A DNA stretch of 7,233 bases, from positions 1 through 7,233 of the forward strand of contig DBXL01000059.1 of NCBI GenBank assembly GCA_002309275.1, given 5' to 3'. A program made the translations under genes and the position numbers. This DNA is from Ruminococcaceae bacterium UBA1213. Its GTDB lineage: Bacteria; Bacillota; Clostridia; Oscillospirales; Acutalibacteraceae. Below the pieces are notes generated by a model. That model searched no databases. It saw only the letters and a program-made list of their open reading frames with translations, and was not told the DNA's origin. How positions within the stretch are numbered: the stretch's first letter is position 1; every line of letters starts with the position of its first letter. Shown here piece after piece: positions 1 through 5,822 of the stretch.

Positions 1-3000
1 ATTTTACTGAGCGTTTCATTGCAGATGTAGTCTGTCCAGTTAGTCGGATAATCGCCTTTGAGTTCAAGCAGAATGTTGTCTGTGATTTCACAATCCATTT
101 TACGTCTTGTATCCTGAATGCTTCTTACAATATCACGCACAAAGCCTTCATCACGGAGTTCATCTGTAATGGTGAGGTCAAGTGAAACAACAATGCCTTT
201 ATCACTTGAAACGTGCTGACCTTCTTTTGCATGGTAGGTGACAAGAATAATTTCACTGTCGAAAGTTTTTTCTTCACCGTTGATTTCAAGGACTGCACCG
301 TCTGCCGTGAGTTTAAACTTATTTGTCTTAACGGCTTTGATGATATTCGGAATACTGTCGGGATAACGGTTTCTTATCTCGTTGAAGTTCGGAGCATATT
401 TTACCTCTGCAACGCTTCCGACATCTTCAAGGATTTCCACATTCTTGACGTTGAGTTCTTCTGAAATAATATCTTTAAAGCTCTCAACAACAGAGTTATC
501 TTTTTTATCGGAGAGGATAACTTTGAGAGTGCTGAGGGGCTGACGATTTTTAACTTTATTCTTGTTTCTGATAGAACGTGCAAGGTAAATGACGTTACGA
601 ACAAGTTTAACGTGTTCAAGCAGTTCATCATCTTTGAAATTTTCGGGGATAACAGGGAAGTCTGCAAGATGTACAGAGAATTCGCCTGTGAGAGTCTGAT
701 AGATTTTTTCGGAAATGATAGGTGCAACAGGGGCAAAGAGTTTTGTCATGTTTACAAGAACATAGTAAAGTGTTTCATAAGCATTTTTCTTATCCTGCGT
801 CATTTCCTTTTCCCAGAAACGTCTTCTGGAACGTCTGATAAACCAGTTAGTCAAGCCGTCAACAAGGTCAATGAGTTTATCGACATATCTGTTGACCTGA
901 TAATTGTCCATGTTTACGGTGATATAATCCGTTACTTCATAGAGTTTAGCAAGCATCCATCTGTCAAGCTGATTGTCACTTGTCGGGGGAGTGAGCGTTT
1001 CGGGGCGGAAGTCATCTATATTGGCGTATGAGATGAAGAAATTACAAGCATTCCAATAGGGAAGAATAATCTGCTGATAAGCATCTTGTATGCCTGCATC
1101 ATCAAACAGCAAGTCGCCTATAAGCATTGCATTTGTCTGATAGAGATACAGACGGAATGCATCTGTACCGAAGTTTTTCATGAGAAGCATGGGGTCTGTA
1201 TAGTTCTTTGAAGATTTGGAGAGCTTTTTACCGTCTTTTGCAAGGATAGTGCCGTGAACGATACAGTTAGAGAAACACGGTTTGTCAAAGAGTGCAACGG
1301 AAAGAACGTGCAGATAATAGAACCAGCAGCGGATTTGTCCTGTGTATTCAACGATGAAGTCACTCGGGAAGTGAGAGTCGAACCACTCTTTATTTTCAAA
1401 GGGATAGTGTTTCTGAGCGAAAGGCACAGAACCGCTTTCAAACCAGCAGTCGAGAACTTCGGGAACACGGATTTTAGTACCAGTACAGCCTTCACAAGTG
1501 CAGGGGAATGTTATTTTGTCCATGAACTGTCTGTGGAGGTTGTCAAGGCGTACACCGCTGTATTGTTCGATTTCGTCAATACTGCCGAGAACGGTTCTGT
1601 CACCGCACTTGTCGCATTCCCAGATAGGAATAGGCGTTGACCAGTAACGGTTACGGGAGATATTCCAGTCACGGGCATTTTCGAGCCACTTGCCGAAACG
1701 ACCATGTTTAATTGTTTCGGGAACCCAGTTAATATCTTCATTGTATGCAATGAGTTTATCTTTAATTTTGCCGATGTTGAAGTACCATGCATTCATAGCC
1801 TTGTAGATAAGAGGGCGTTTACATCTCCAGCAGTGAGGATAGTTATGCTCAATCGTACCGTCAGCAACAGCTTTATTATTGTCATAAAGGAAACGGATAA
1901 CAGCAGGATTCATTTCAATGACATTCTTTTCACTGTTTTCATCATAGAAATCCGTTACTTCTTTCGTAAATCTGCCCTTTTCGTCAACGGGATTAACGAG
2001 AGGGATATTGTTATTTTTACAAGTCCAATAGTCATCTTCACCGAATGCGGGAGCGGTGTGAACAATGCCGACACCCTCATCAGAGCCTACATAATCGGCT
2101 GTAACAACTTTGAAAGCCGTACCTTTGAGATTTGCAAAGTAGGGGAACAGAGGTTCATATTCTCTGCCTACAAGGTCAACGCCCTTGCATTCTTTCACGA
2201 TAACGGGCTTTTCACCGAAAATTTTTGTATATTTGGGAAGCACGTTTGTGCAGGCGATAAAGATTTCTTCGCCGACATCTACAAATGAATAATCAAGGTT
2301 TTCGCCTACTGCAAGACACAGGTTAGAGGGAAGTGTCCAAGGCGTTGTAGTCCATGCGAGGAAATAAACGGTTTTTCCGTCGATAACTTCATCTGTCTTG
2401 AATTTGGCAATAATCCATCTGTCCTGACGAGGGCGGGTAGAGTCGGATTCTCTCGTGTCGGAGATGGACAGAGAGGTTTCACAGTGGGTGCAGTAGGGAG
2501 TTACACGGTAATCTCTGTAAATCAATCCCTTGTCATAGCACTGCTTGAAAGCCCACATAACACTTTCCATGAAAGTGGGGTTCATGGTCTTATAAGCACC
2601 GTCATAGTCAACCCAGCGGGCCATCATTTCAACGTACTCTTTCCAGGCTTCATTGTTGCCTGAAACAATTTCATAGCACTTGTCATTGAATTTGTCAATG
2701 CCGAGAGAATTTTCAATGATATTCTTGTCATTGATGCCGAGCAGAACTTCTGCCTGATTTTCGATCGGCAGACCGTGACAGTCCCAGCCCCATACACGAG
2801 GCACTTTATAGCCACGCATAGTCTGATAACGTGCAATCATGTCTTTGATGAATGATACAAGGATCGTACCGTGATGAGGTTTGCCTGTGGGGAAGGGAGG
2901 ACCATCATAAAAGACCTTTTCACCTTTTGATTCTTTTTCCACAGACTTTTCAAAGACCTTGTTTTCTTTCCAGAAATTGAGGACATAGTCCTGAATTTCG

Positions 3001-3038
3001 GAAATATTCGGTTTGCCGGCAAGCTGTTCGTATTTCAT
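1..3038 (-). CDS. ileS: Isoleucyl-tRNA synthetase, type 2 (IleRS2), C-terminus cut by window edge
   Basis: This cytoplasmic class I synthetase charges tRNA-Ile with isoleucine. My translation of the minus strand is open from ATG at 3038 to base 1 (1012 codons). Type 2 enzymes usually have about 1030-1080 residues, so only a short tail is missing. In order it shows YDGPPFPTGKPHHGT near residues 44-58 (the HIGH region), GWDCHGLPIE after it, a cysteine pair at C183/C186, the editing-domain motifs WTTTPWTLPSN (229-239) and GIVHTAPAFGEDD (324-336), further CxxC-like pairs (C403/C406, C475/C478, C513-C518, probably metal-binding), KLSKS (605-609) as the KMSKS loop, and NWFIRRSRRRFW (731-742) at the anticodon-binding domain. 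The editing motifs look intact. The oddity is HHGT in place of HxGH. The sequence resembles the eukaryote-like IleRS2 group, which is typically less sensitive to mupirocin. It is transcribed from its own promoter and shows no T-box leader. Confidence 0.96.
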   Translation of the reverse strand, partial: MKYEQLAGKPNISEIQDYVLNFWKENKVFEKSVEKESKGEKVFYDGPPFPTGKPHHGTILVSFIKDMIARYQTMRGYKVPRVWGWDCHGLPIENQAEVLLGINDKNIIENSLGIDKFNDKCYEIVSGNNEAWKEYVEMMARWVDYDGAYKTMNPTFMESVMWAFKQCYDKGLIYRDYRVTPYCTHCETSLSISDTRESDSTRPRQDRWIIAKFKTDEVIDGKTVYFLAWTTTPWTLPSNLCLAVGENLDYSFVDVGEEIFIACTNVLPKYTKIFGEKPVIVKECKGVDLVGREYEPLFPYFANLKGTAFKVVTADYVGSDEGVGIVHTAPAFGEDDYWTCKNNNIPLVNPVDEKGRFTKEVTDFYDENSEKNVIEMNPAVIRFLYDNNKAVADGTIEHNYPHCWRCKRPLIYKAMNAWYFNIGKIKDKLIAYNEDINWVPETIKHGRFGKWLENARDWNISRNRYWSTPIPIWECDKCGDRTVLGSIDEIEQYSGVRLDNLHRQFMDKITFPCTCEGCTGTKIRVPEVLDCWFESGSVPFAQKHYPFENKEWFDSHFPSDFIVEYTGQIRCWFYYLHVLSVALFDKPCFSNCIVHGTILAKDGKKLSKSSKNYTDPMLLMKNFGTDAFRLYLYQTNAMLIGDLLFDDAGIQDAYQQIILPYWNACNFFISYANIDDFRPETLTPPTSDNQLDRWMLAKLYEVTDYITVNMDNYQVNRYVDKLIDLVDGLTNWFIRRSRRRFWEKEMTQDKKNAYETLYYVLVNMTKLFAPVAPIISEKIYQTLTGEFSVHLADFPVIPENFKDDELLEHVKLVRNVIYLARSIRNKNKVKNRQPLSTLKVILSDKKDNSVVESFKDIISEELNVKNVEILEDVGSVAEVKYAPNFNEIRNRYPDSIPNIIKAVKTNKFKLTADGAVLEINGEEKTFDSEIILVTYHAKEGQHVSSDKGIVVSLDLTITDELRDEGFVRDIVRSIQDTRRKMDCEITDNILLELKGDYPTNWTDYICNETLSK

Positions 3039-3046
3039 TCTTTCAA

Positions 3047-3054
3047 TCACCCTT
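3047..3054 (-). promoter_or_regulatory. ileS ribosome binding site
   Basis: The minus strand reads AAGGGTGA, with an 8-nt gap to the ATG at 3038. This supports that ATG as the ileS start. The N-terminus it gives, MKYEQLAGKPN, fits the family. Confidence 0.75.
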
Positions 3055-3066
3055 TTTTCTTAATTG

Positions 3067-3082
3067 TTGTGTAATACACCAT
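3067..3082. promoter_or_regulatory. Candidate operator at the ileS transcription start
   Basis: The sequence holds the odd-centred palindrome GTGTA-A-TACAC (3069-3079), located at the predicted ileS start point. A close relative, TTGTGATACACCA, lies in the padR leader at 3527-3539. Location, symmetry and the shared sequence suggest a repressor site, with the adjacent PadR protein as the obvious candidate. This is inference; binding is not shown by sequence alone. Confidence 0.35.
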
Positions 3083-3086
3083 TATT

Positions 3087-3115
3087 ATTTTATAACTATG
3101 ATGTTTTTTTGTCAA
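3087..3115 (-). promoter_or_regulatory. Sigma-A promoter of ileS
   Basis: On the minus strand a perfect -35 box TTGACA (3110-3115) and a -10 box TAAAAT (3087-3092) are separated by 17 bp. Transcription should begin near 3080, giving a leader of about 42 nt before the ileS ATG. The -35 box touches the T-tract of the padR terminator, so ileS is insulated from read-through and then restarted at once. Confidence 0.8.
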
Positions 3116-3152
3116 GAAAAAAGAGTACATTTCATGCGGAAATGTACTCTTT
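3115..3152 (-). terminator. Rho-independent terminator of padR
   Basis: A perfect 14-bp inverted repeat (arms 3120-3133 and 3139-3152, loop ATGCG) is followed on the minus strand by an uninterrupted T run (3115-3120). It lies 16 nt after the padR stop codon. The plus-strand side lacks an immediate T-tract, so it acts mainly on minus-strand transcripts. Confidence 0.9.
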
Positions 3153-3167
3153 GAGAAGTTCTTTTTT

Positions 3168-3527
3168 TCAGATAGTATTTTCATCCTGCAGAAAAACGTC
3201 AACGGCAGAGAGAAGTTCATGGTATTTTTGTACGAGAAAATGAAGATATTCTTTACCTGATTCAGTGATGGTATAATAATTTCTTGTACGGTGGCTTTCA
3301 GTTGTTTCCTGAGAATATTCGATAATATAGCCGTTTTGCTGGAGCTTGTAAAGCACGGGATAGAGGAATTTCATTTGATAGGAACGATTACTTCTTTTTT
3401 CAAGCTCCTGAGAGAGCCTGTATGCATACATAGGTTTTTCAGAAAGCAGGATTAACACAATCATAGGACTTACAGATCTTTTGAAATTATCTTCAAAGGA
3501 ATTGGATTTGTTGGAAGATTTGCTCAT
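3168..3527 (-). CDS. PadR-family winged-helix transcriptional regulator
   Basis: The 119-residue product matches the small PadR type: an N-terminal winged helix-turn-helix (about 18-95) and a short C-terminal dimerisation helix (about 96-115). Diagnostic parts are MYAYRLSQELEKRS (33-46), the recognition-helix region FLYPVLYKLQQNGYI (54-68), and the wing RTRNYYTITESGKEYL (80-95). The first 15 residues are polar, rich in Ser/Asn/Lys, and probably disordered. PadR proteins are dimeric repressors that often respond to small toxic molecules and usually control a neighbouring gene and themselves; the effector cannot be read from sequence. The gene has its own strong promoter and terminator, so it is monocistronic. 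The ribosome binding site is GGTGGTG (3535-3541), 7 nt before the ATG, and it overlaps the candidate operator. Confidence 0.9.
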   Translation of the reverse strand: MSKSSNKSNSFEDNFKRSVSPMIVLILLSEKPMYAYRLSQELEKRSNRSYQMKFLYPVLYKLQQNGYIIEYSQETTESHRTRNYYTITESGKEYLHFLVQKYHELLSAVDVFLQDENTI

Positions 3528-3539
3528 TGTGATACACCA
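3527..3539. promoter_or_regulatory. Candidate operator in the padR leader
   Basis: The plus strand reads TTGTGATACACCA, matching TTGTGTAATACACCA in the ileS leader except for a two-base insertion. It lies downstream of the padR -10 box and overlaps the ribosome binding site and start codon. Binding here could block padR expression, consistent with PadR autoregulation. The half-sites (GTG/CAC) are short, and part of the match could reflect ribosome-binding-site content. Confidence 0.3.
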
Positions 3540-3564
3540 CCATTTTGAACGTTATAGCAGAGTA

Positions 3565-3593
3565 ATTATATCAGAATTTTTTTATGAGTTCAA
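3565..3593 (-). promoter_or_regulatory. Sigma-A promoter of padR
   Basis: The minus strand has TTGAAC (3588-3593), a 17-bp spacer, and a perfect TATAAT (3565-3570) preceded by an extended TGA. The start point should be near 3558, giving a leader of about 30 nt. No clear terminator hairpin follows the PAP2 gene (stop at 3649), so some read-through from it into padR is possible. Confidence 0.8.
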
Positions 3594-3648
3594 CAAATAT
3601 TATGTAAAAAAAGTATTAAATAAACATTGAAAAAAATTAAGAAAAATG

Positions 3649-4191
3649 TCAGAAACCGAAGTCAAATAAAGGAATGTAGGCGGAAACGGATACAGCAACA
3701 AAGCCACATATAATTCCGAACACAGCACCGGAAATAACATCTGTGGGATAATGTACGAGCAGGTACATTCTTGAGAATGCCATAAGAATGGCAAATATGA
3801 GGGTAGGGATAAAAAGCTGCTGACACATCAGCAGCATGACAACAGAGGCTGCAAAACATGAAGAAGAGTGTCCGGAGGGGAAGGAGTAGTGAGGGGGGTT
3901 TTCAATGAGAAGATATTCTTCAAAGGATTTATCACATGGTCGGACACGTCTGACAATGTGTTTGATGGTTACCTCACCGCCGAGCCATGTAAAACAGAGA
4001 GCAACGAGAACAGTAAAACCGATGATTCTCAGCCCGTTGAAAAGGAGAAAGGCAAATGAGAGAACAAACCATATATAGCCGTGATTGCCGATAGTAGTTA
4101 TGAGTATCATAATTTTATTGAGCAAAGAAGTCCTGTTATGAGTCAGTATCATGAGTATTTTTTCATCCCAAGCCTGAATTTTTCCAAGCAT
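3649..4191 (-). CDS. PAP2-family membrane phosphatase (possible undecaprenyl-diphosphate phosphatase)
   Basis: The 180-residue integral membrane protein carries the full acid-phosphatase signature: K77-x6-R84-P85, PSGH at 105-108, and S140-R141-x5-H147-x3-D151. H108 and H147 are the expected catalytic residues. Hydrophobic stretches near 23-34, 40-52, 55-72, 112-135 and 152-176 suggest five or six membrane segments, with the active site facing outward as in BcrC-type enzymes. Family members remove phosphate from lipid phosphates, including undecaprenyl diphosphate (cell-wall carrier recycling, bacitracin tolerance) or phosphatidylglycerophosphate; the sequence does not decide between them. 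The start ATG has a good ribosome binding site (AAGGGTGGA, 4198-4206) and its own promoter. The gene is monocistronic and divergent from the plus-strand gene at 4401. Confidence 0.9.
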   Translation of the reverse strand: MLGKIQAWDEKILMILTHNRTSLLNKIMILITTIGNHGYIWFVLSFAFLLFNGLRIIGFTVLVALCFTWLGGEVTIKHIVRRVRPCDKSFEEYLLIENPPHYSFPSGHSSSCFAASVVMLLMCQQLFIPTLIFAILMAFSRMYLLVHYPTDVISGAVFGIICGFVAVSVSAYIPLFDFGF

Positions 4192-4217
4192 ATTTTATCC
4201 ACCCTTTAAAGTTACAG

Positions 4218-4255
4218 AAATGTCATGTTTATTATATCACAATGATTTGACATTT
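4218..4255. repeat. Inverted repeat around the PAP2 promoter
   Basis: AAATGTCA (4218-4225) and TGACATTT (4248-4255) are perfect 8-bp inverted arms with centres 30 bp apart, close to three helical turns. The right arm touches the -35 box, the left arm covers the expected start point, and the -10 box lies between them. That is a plausible layout for a repressor binding two half-sites. In an AT-rich region chance cannot be excluded. Confidence 0.4.
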
Positions 4256-4259
4256 TCAA
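4231..4259 (-). promoter_or_regulatory. Sigma-A promoter of the PAP2 gene
   Basis: The minus strand has TTGAAA (4254-4259), a 17-bp spacer and a perfect TATAAT (4231-4236) with an extended TGA just before it. The start point should lie near 4224, about 33 nt upstream of the ATG. Confidence 0.8.
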
Positions 4260-4296
4260 ATAATTTTATATGGATACAGAAGAAATTTTTTGATTT

Positions 4297-4305
4297 TGGT
4301 ATAAA
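4297..4305 (+). promoter_or_regulatory. Possible extended -10 promoter for the YbjN-like gene
   Basis: The plus strand reads TGGTATAAA, an extended -10 element without a recognisable -35 box. A second weak candidate, TGATACACT, is at 4372-4380. Neither is convincing; the true promoter may need an activator or an alternative sigma factor. Confidence 0.3.
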
Positions 4306-4388
4306 ATATTTACAAAAAAATAAAATAATTCTCAAAAGTATGTATTTGAGGATAGGAAATATGTTAATATTTGATACACTAAGTAAGT

Positions 4389-4395
4389 GGAGGAG
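4389..4395 (+). promoter_or_regulatory. Ribosome binding site of the YbjN-like gene
   Basis: GGAGGAG lies 5 nt before a GTG codon at 4401 (7 nt counted from GGAGG). This near-perfect site fixes GTG as the start in preference to the next internal ATG. Confidence 0.85.
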
Positions 4396-4400
4396 AAATT

Positions 4401-4820
4401 GTGAAAAAACTTGGATTATATCTTGAAAGTGCGTTTAGAAGTATGAAGATATTTTATCAGAAAATCGAAAATCCGAGACAGCTGATATATAAAATAGTTT
4501 TTCCGGAAAGCGGGATATTGTGCGGGACAGTGACGCTTGTAGTTGATGAGATGTTCAGTGCAGAAATAAGTGCATTCATAGCGAGAGGAGTAGCGGAGGA
4601 CAGGCGAATTTCCGTGCTTGAAGAGATAAACAGGGTAAATGACAAATGCTGTTTTATCAACGTAGGAATGGATGATAAGAATGATGTGTATTCTTATCAG
4701 CAGTTTATTCTTGCGGGAGATGAACACATCATGTGCAAGCAGATAGTAACCAATCTGATAGTTTTTTATGATATGCATAAAAGGACAGCAGAAAAAATAT
4801 ATCGCCTTATATCTTTATAG
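4401..4820 (+). CDS. YbjN-like small protein, function unknown
   Basis: This 139-residue soluble protein starts at GTG with a very strong ribosome binding site. It has no signal peptide or membrane segment. The pattern resembles the YbjN/type III chaperone-like fold: a hydrophobic beta-strand pair (about 38-58), a helix, then ISVLEEINRVNDKCCFINVG (70-89), a charged turn at DDKND (91-95), another strand, and a C-terminal helix (about 107-135) of the kind that packs on the sheet. YbjN-like proteins are poorly understood, and several have been linked to stress or signalling. The assignment is from pattern only and is moderate. It is the only plus-strand gene, divergent from the PAP2 gene and convergent with mreB. 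Its last codons and TAG stop lie inside the terminator hairpin. Confidence 0.75.
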   Translation: MKKLGLYLESAFRSMKIFYQKIENPRQLIYKIVFPESGILCGTVTLVVDEMFSAEISAFIARGVAEDRRISVLEEINRVNDKCCFINVGMDDKNDVYSYQQFILAGDEHIMCKQIVTNLIVFYDMHKRTAEKIYRLISL

Positions 4821-4839
4821 GATAAAGGCGATATTTTTT
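4799..4839. terminator. Bidirectional terminator between the YbjN-like gene and mreB
   Basis: Arms ATATCGCCTT (4799-4808) and AAGGCGATAT (4825-4834) form a 10-bp stem, extended by 4 bp (TATC/GATA) after one bulged base. A T run follows on the plus strand (4834-4839) and an A run precedes it (4792-4797), which is a T run on the minus strand. It therefore serves both convergent genes. The plus-strand TAG stop (4818-4820) falls within the hairpin. Confidence 0.88.
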
Positions 4840-4844
4840 ATATA

Positions 4845-5807
4845 TCAGAGTTCACTGAATTTTCCTGCCCCCAGAGCAACACAGTCCAGAGGTTCCTCTG
4901 CCACTTTCACGGGAAGAGAAGTTTCCTTGGCAATATACAGGTCAATGTCTTTGAGCAAAGCCCCTCCGCCTGTTATAATAATACCGTTTTCAAGAATGTC
5001 GGCAGAGAGTTCGGGAGGAGTTTTTTCAAGTACCCTTTTGATGCTTTCCGCTATTGATTCAAGAGGTTTGGCAAGAGCCTCTCTTACGTCATTGGAGGAA
5101 ATTTTAATTTCACTTGAAAGCCCTTTTTCATTTCTGCCCGTGACGGTAAGGGAGCTTTCTTTTTTCAGGGAGGGAAATGCATTTCCTATTTTTATTTTCA
5201 CATCTTCGGCGGTGCTTTGTCCGATAGTAAGATGATATTTCTTTTTCACATATTCTTCAATGGCATTGTCAAAGGCATCTCCGCCTGTTGTAACGGAGTC
5301 TGACACGACTATATTACCGGAAGAAATAACGGCTGTTTCCGCCGTGCCGCCGCCTATGTCAAGTATCATTATTCCGACAGGGCTTTTTATATCAAGACCT
5401 GCACCCAGAGCGGCGGCAAGAGGTTCTTCAAGAATATCAGCCTGTCTTGCATAAAGCACGTCAAGAACATCTTCTGCAGCATTTCTTTCTACTTCCGTGC
5501 TGCATGACGGAACGCACAGAACGATTTTATGTCTTGCAAAAATCGTGTGTTTAACGGATTTTTTGATAAATCCACCAAGCATGGAGGCAGTTATATCAAC
5601 ATTGGTAATCACGCCGTCTTTGAGAGGGCGAATGACCTCGACATTTTCAGGCGTTCTGCCTGTCATATTTTTGGCATCAATGCCTACAGCAATCACTTCA
5701 TTGTTTCTCCTGTCAACAGCGACAACAGAGGGTTCTCTCAATATAATTCCTTTGCCTTTGGCATGTATAACGGTGTTTGCCGTTCCCAAATCTATTCCTA
5801 TATCCAA
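4845..5807 (-). CDS. MreB/Mbl-family actin-like cell-shape protein
   Basis: The 320-residue protein has the full MreB core: phosphate-1 motif GIDLGTANT (4-12), EPSVVAVD (25-32), RPLKDGVI (60-67), EEPLAAALGAG (127-137), phosphate-2 motif DIGGGT (150-155), EKTPPELSADI (261-271) and adenosine motif TGGGALL (279-285). MreB polymerises with ATP under the membrane and directs lateral wall synthesis. There is no N-terminal amphipathic helix, but hydrophobic I89-F90 align with the membrane-inserting pair of Thermotoga MreB (recalled alignment). The protein lacks the usual 10-20 residue C-terminal tail. The start is TTG, with AAGGAG 9 nt upstream. mreC and mreD are absent; instead it follows dut with a 13-nt gap, so it is probably a paralogue (Mbl or MreBH type) outside the main mre operon. 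The MreB family call is secure; the subtype is not. Confidence 0.93.
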   Translation of the reverse strand: MDIGIDLGTANTVIHAKGKGIILREPSVVAVDRRNNEVIAVGIDAKNMTGRTPENVEVIRPLKDGVITNVDITASMLGGFIKKSVKHTIFARHKIVLCVPSCSTEVERNAAEDVLDVLYARQADILEEPLAAALGAGLDIKSPVGIMILDIGGGTAETAVISSGNIVVSDSVTTGGDAFDNAIEEYVKKKYHLTIGQSTAEDVKIKIGNAFPSLKKESSLTVTGRNEKGLSSEIKISSNDVREALAKPLESIAESIKRVLEKTPPELSADILENGIIITGGGALLKDIDLYIAKETSLPVKVAEEPLDCVALGAGKFSEL

Positions 5808-5816
5808 AGCTTTTCA

Positions 5817-5822
5817 CTCCTT
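5817..5822 (-). promoter_or_regulatory. mreB ribosome binding site overlapping the dut stop
   Basis: The minus strand reads AAGGAG, 9 nt before the TTG start at 5807. Its first bases are part of the dut TAA stop (5821-5823), so translation of mreB is probably coupled to that of dut. No ATG is suitably placed, which supports the TTG start. Confidence 0.8.

Noticed and set aside
1704..2288. A 194-codon open frame on the plus strand
   Set aside because: It lies antisense to the well-conserved editing-domain region of ileS, has no ribosome binding site and resembles no family.
1..3038. Possible frameshifted or degenerate ileS, since short frames on both strands cover this region
   Set aside because: Reading the minus strand from ATG at 3038 gives one uninterrupted IleRS frame with all family motifs in register to base 1. 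The short frames are shadows.
3039..3600. T-box riboswitch for ileS
   Set aside because: The space holds padR, its terminator and a close promoter. No T-box core sequence or specifier-loop structure was found.
3594..3648. Terminator after the PAP2 gene
   Set aside because: The stretch is T-rich on the minus strand but no stable hairpin precedes the T runs.
3600..3859. Two short minus-strand frames (64-65 codons) overlapping the PAP2 gene
   Set aside because: They overlap the PAP2 gene in other frames, one running past its stop, while the PAP2 frame carries all three catalytic motifs.
4220..4426. A 68-codon plus-strand frame starting in the divergent region
   Set aside because: It has no ribosome binding site, covers the PAP2 promoter and AT-rich intergenic DNA, and ends inside the better-supported gene starting at 4401.
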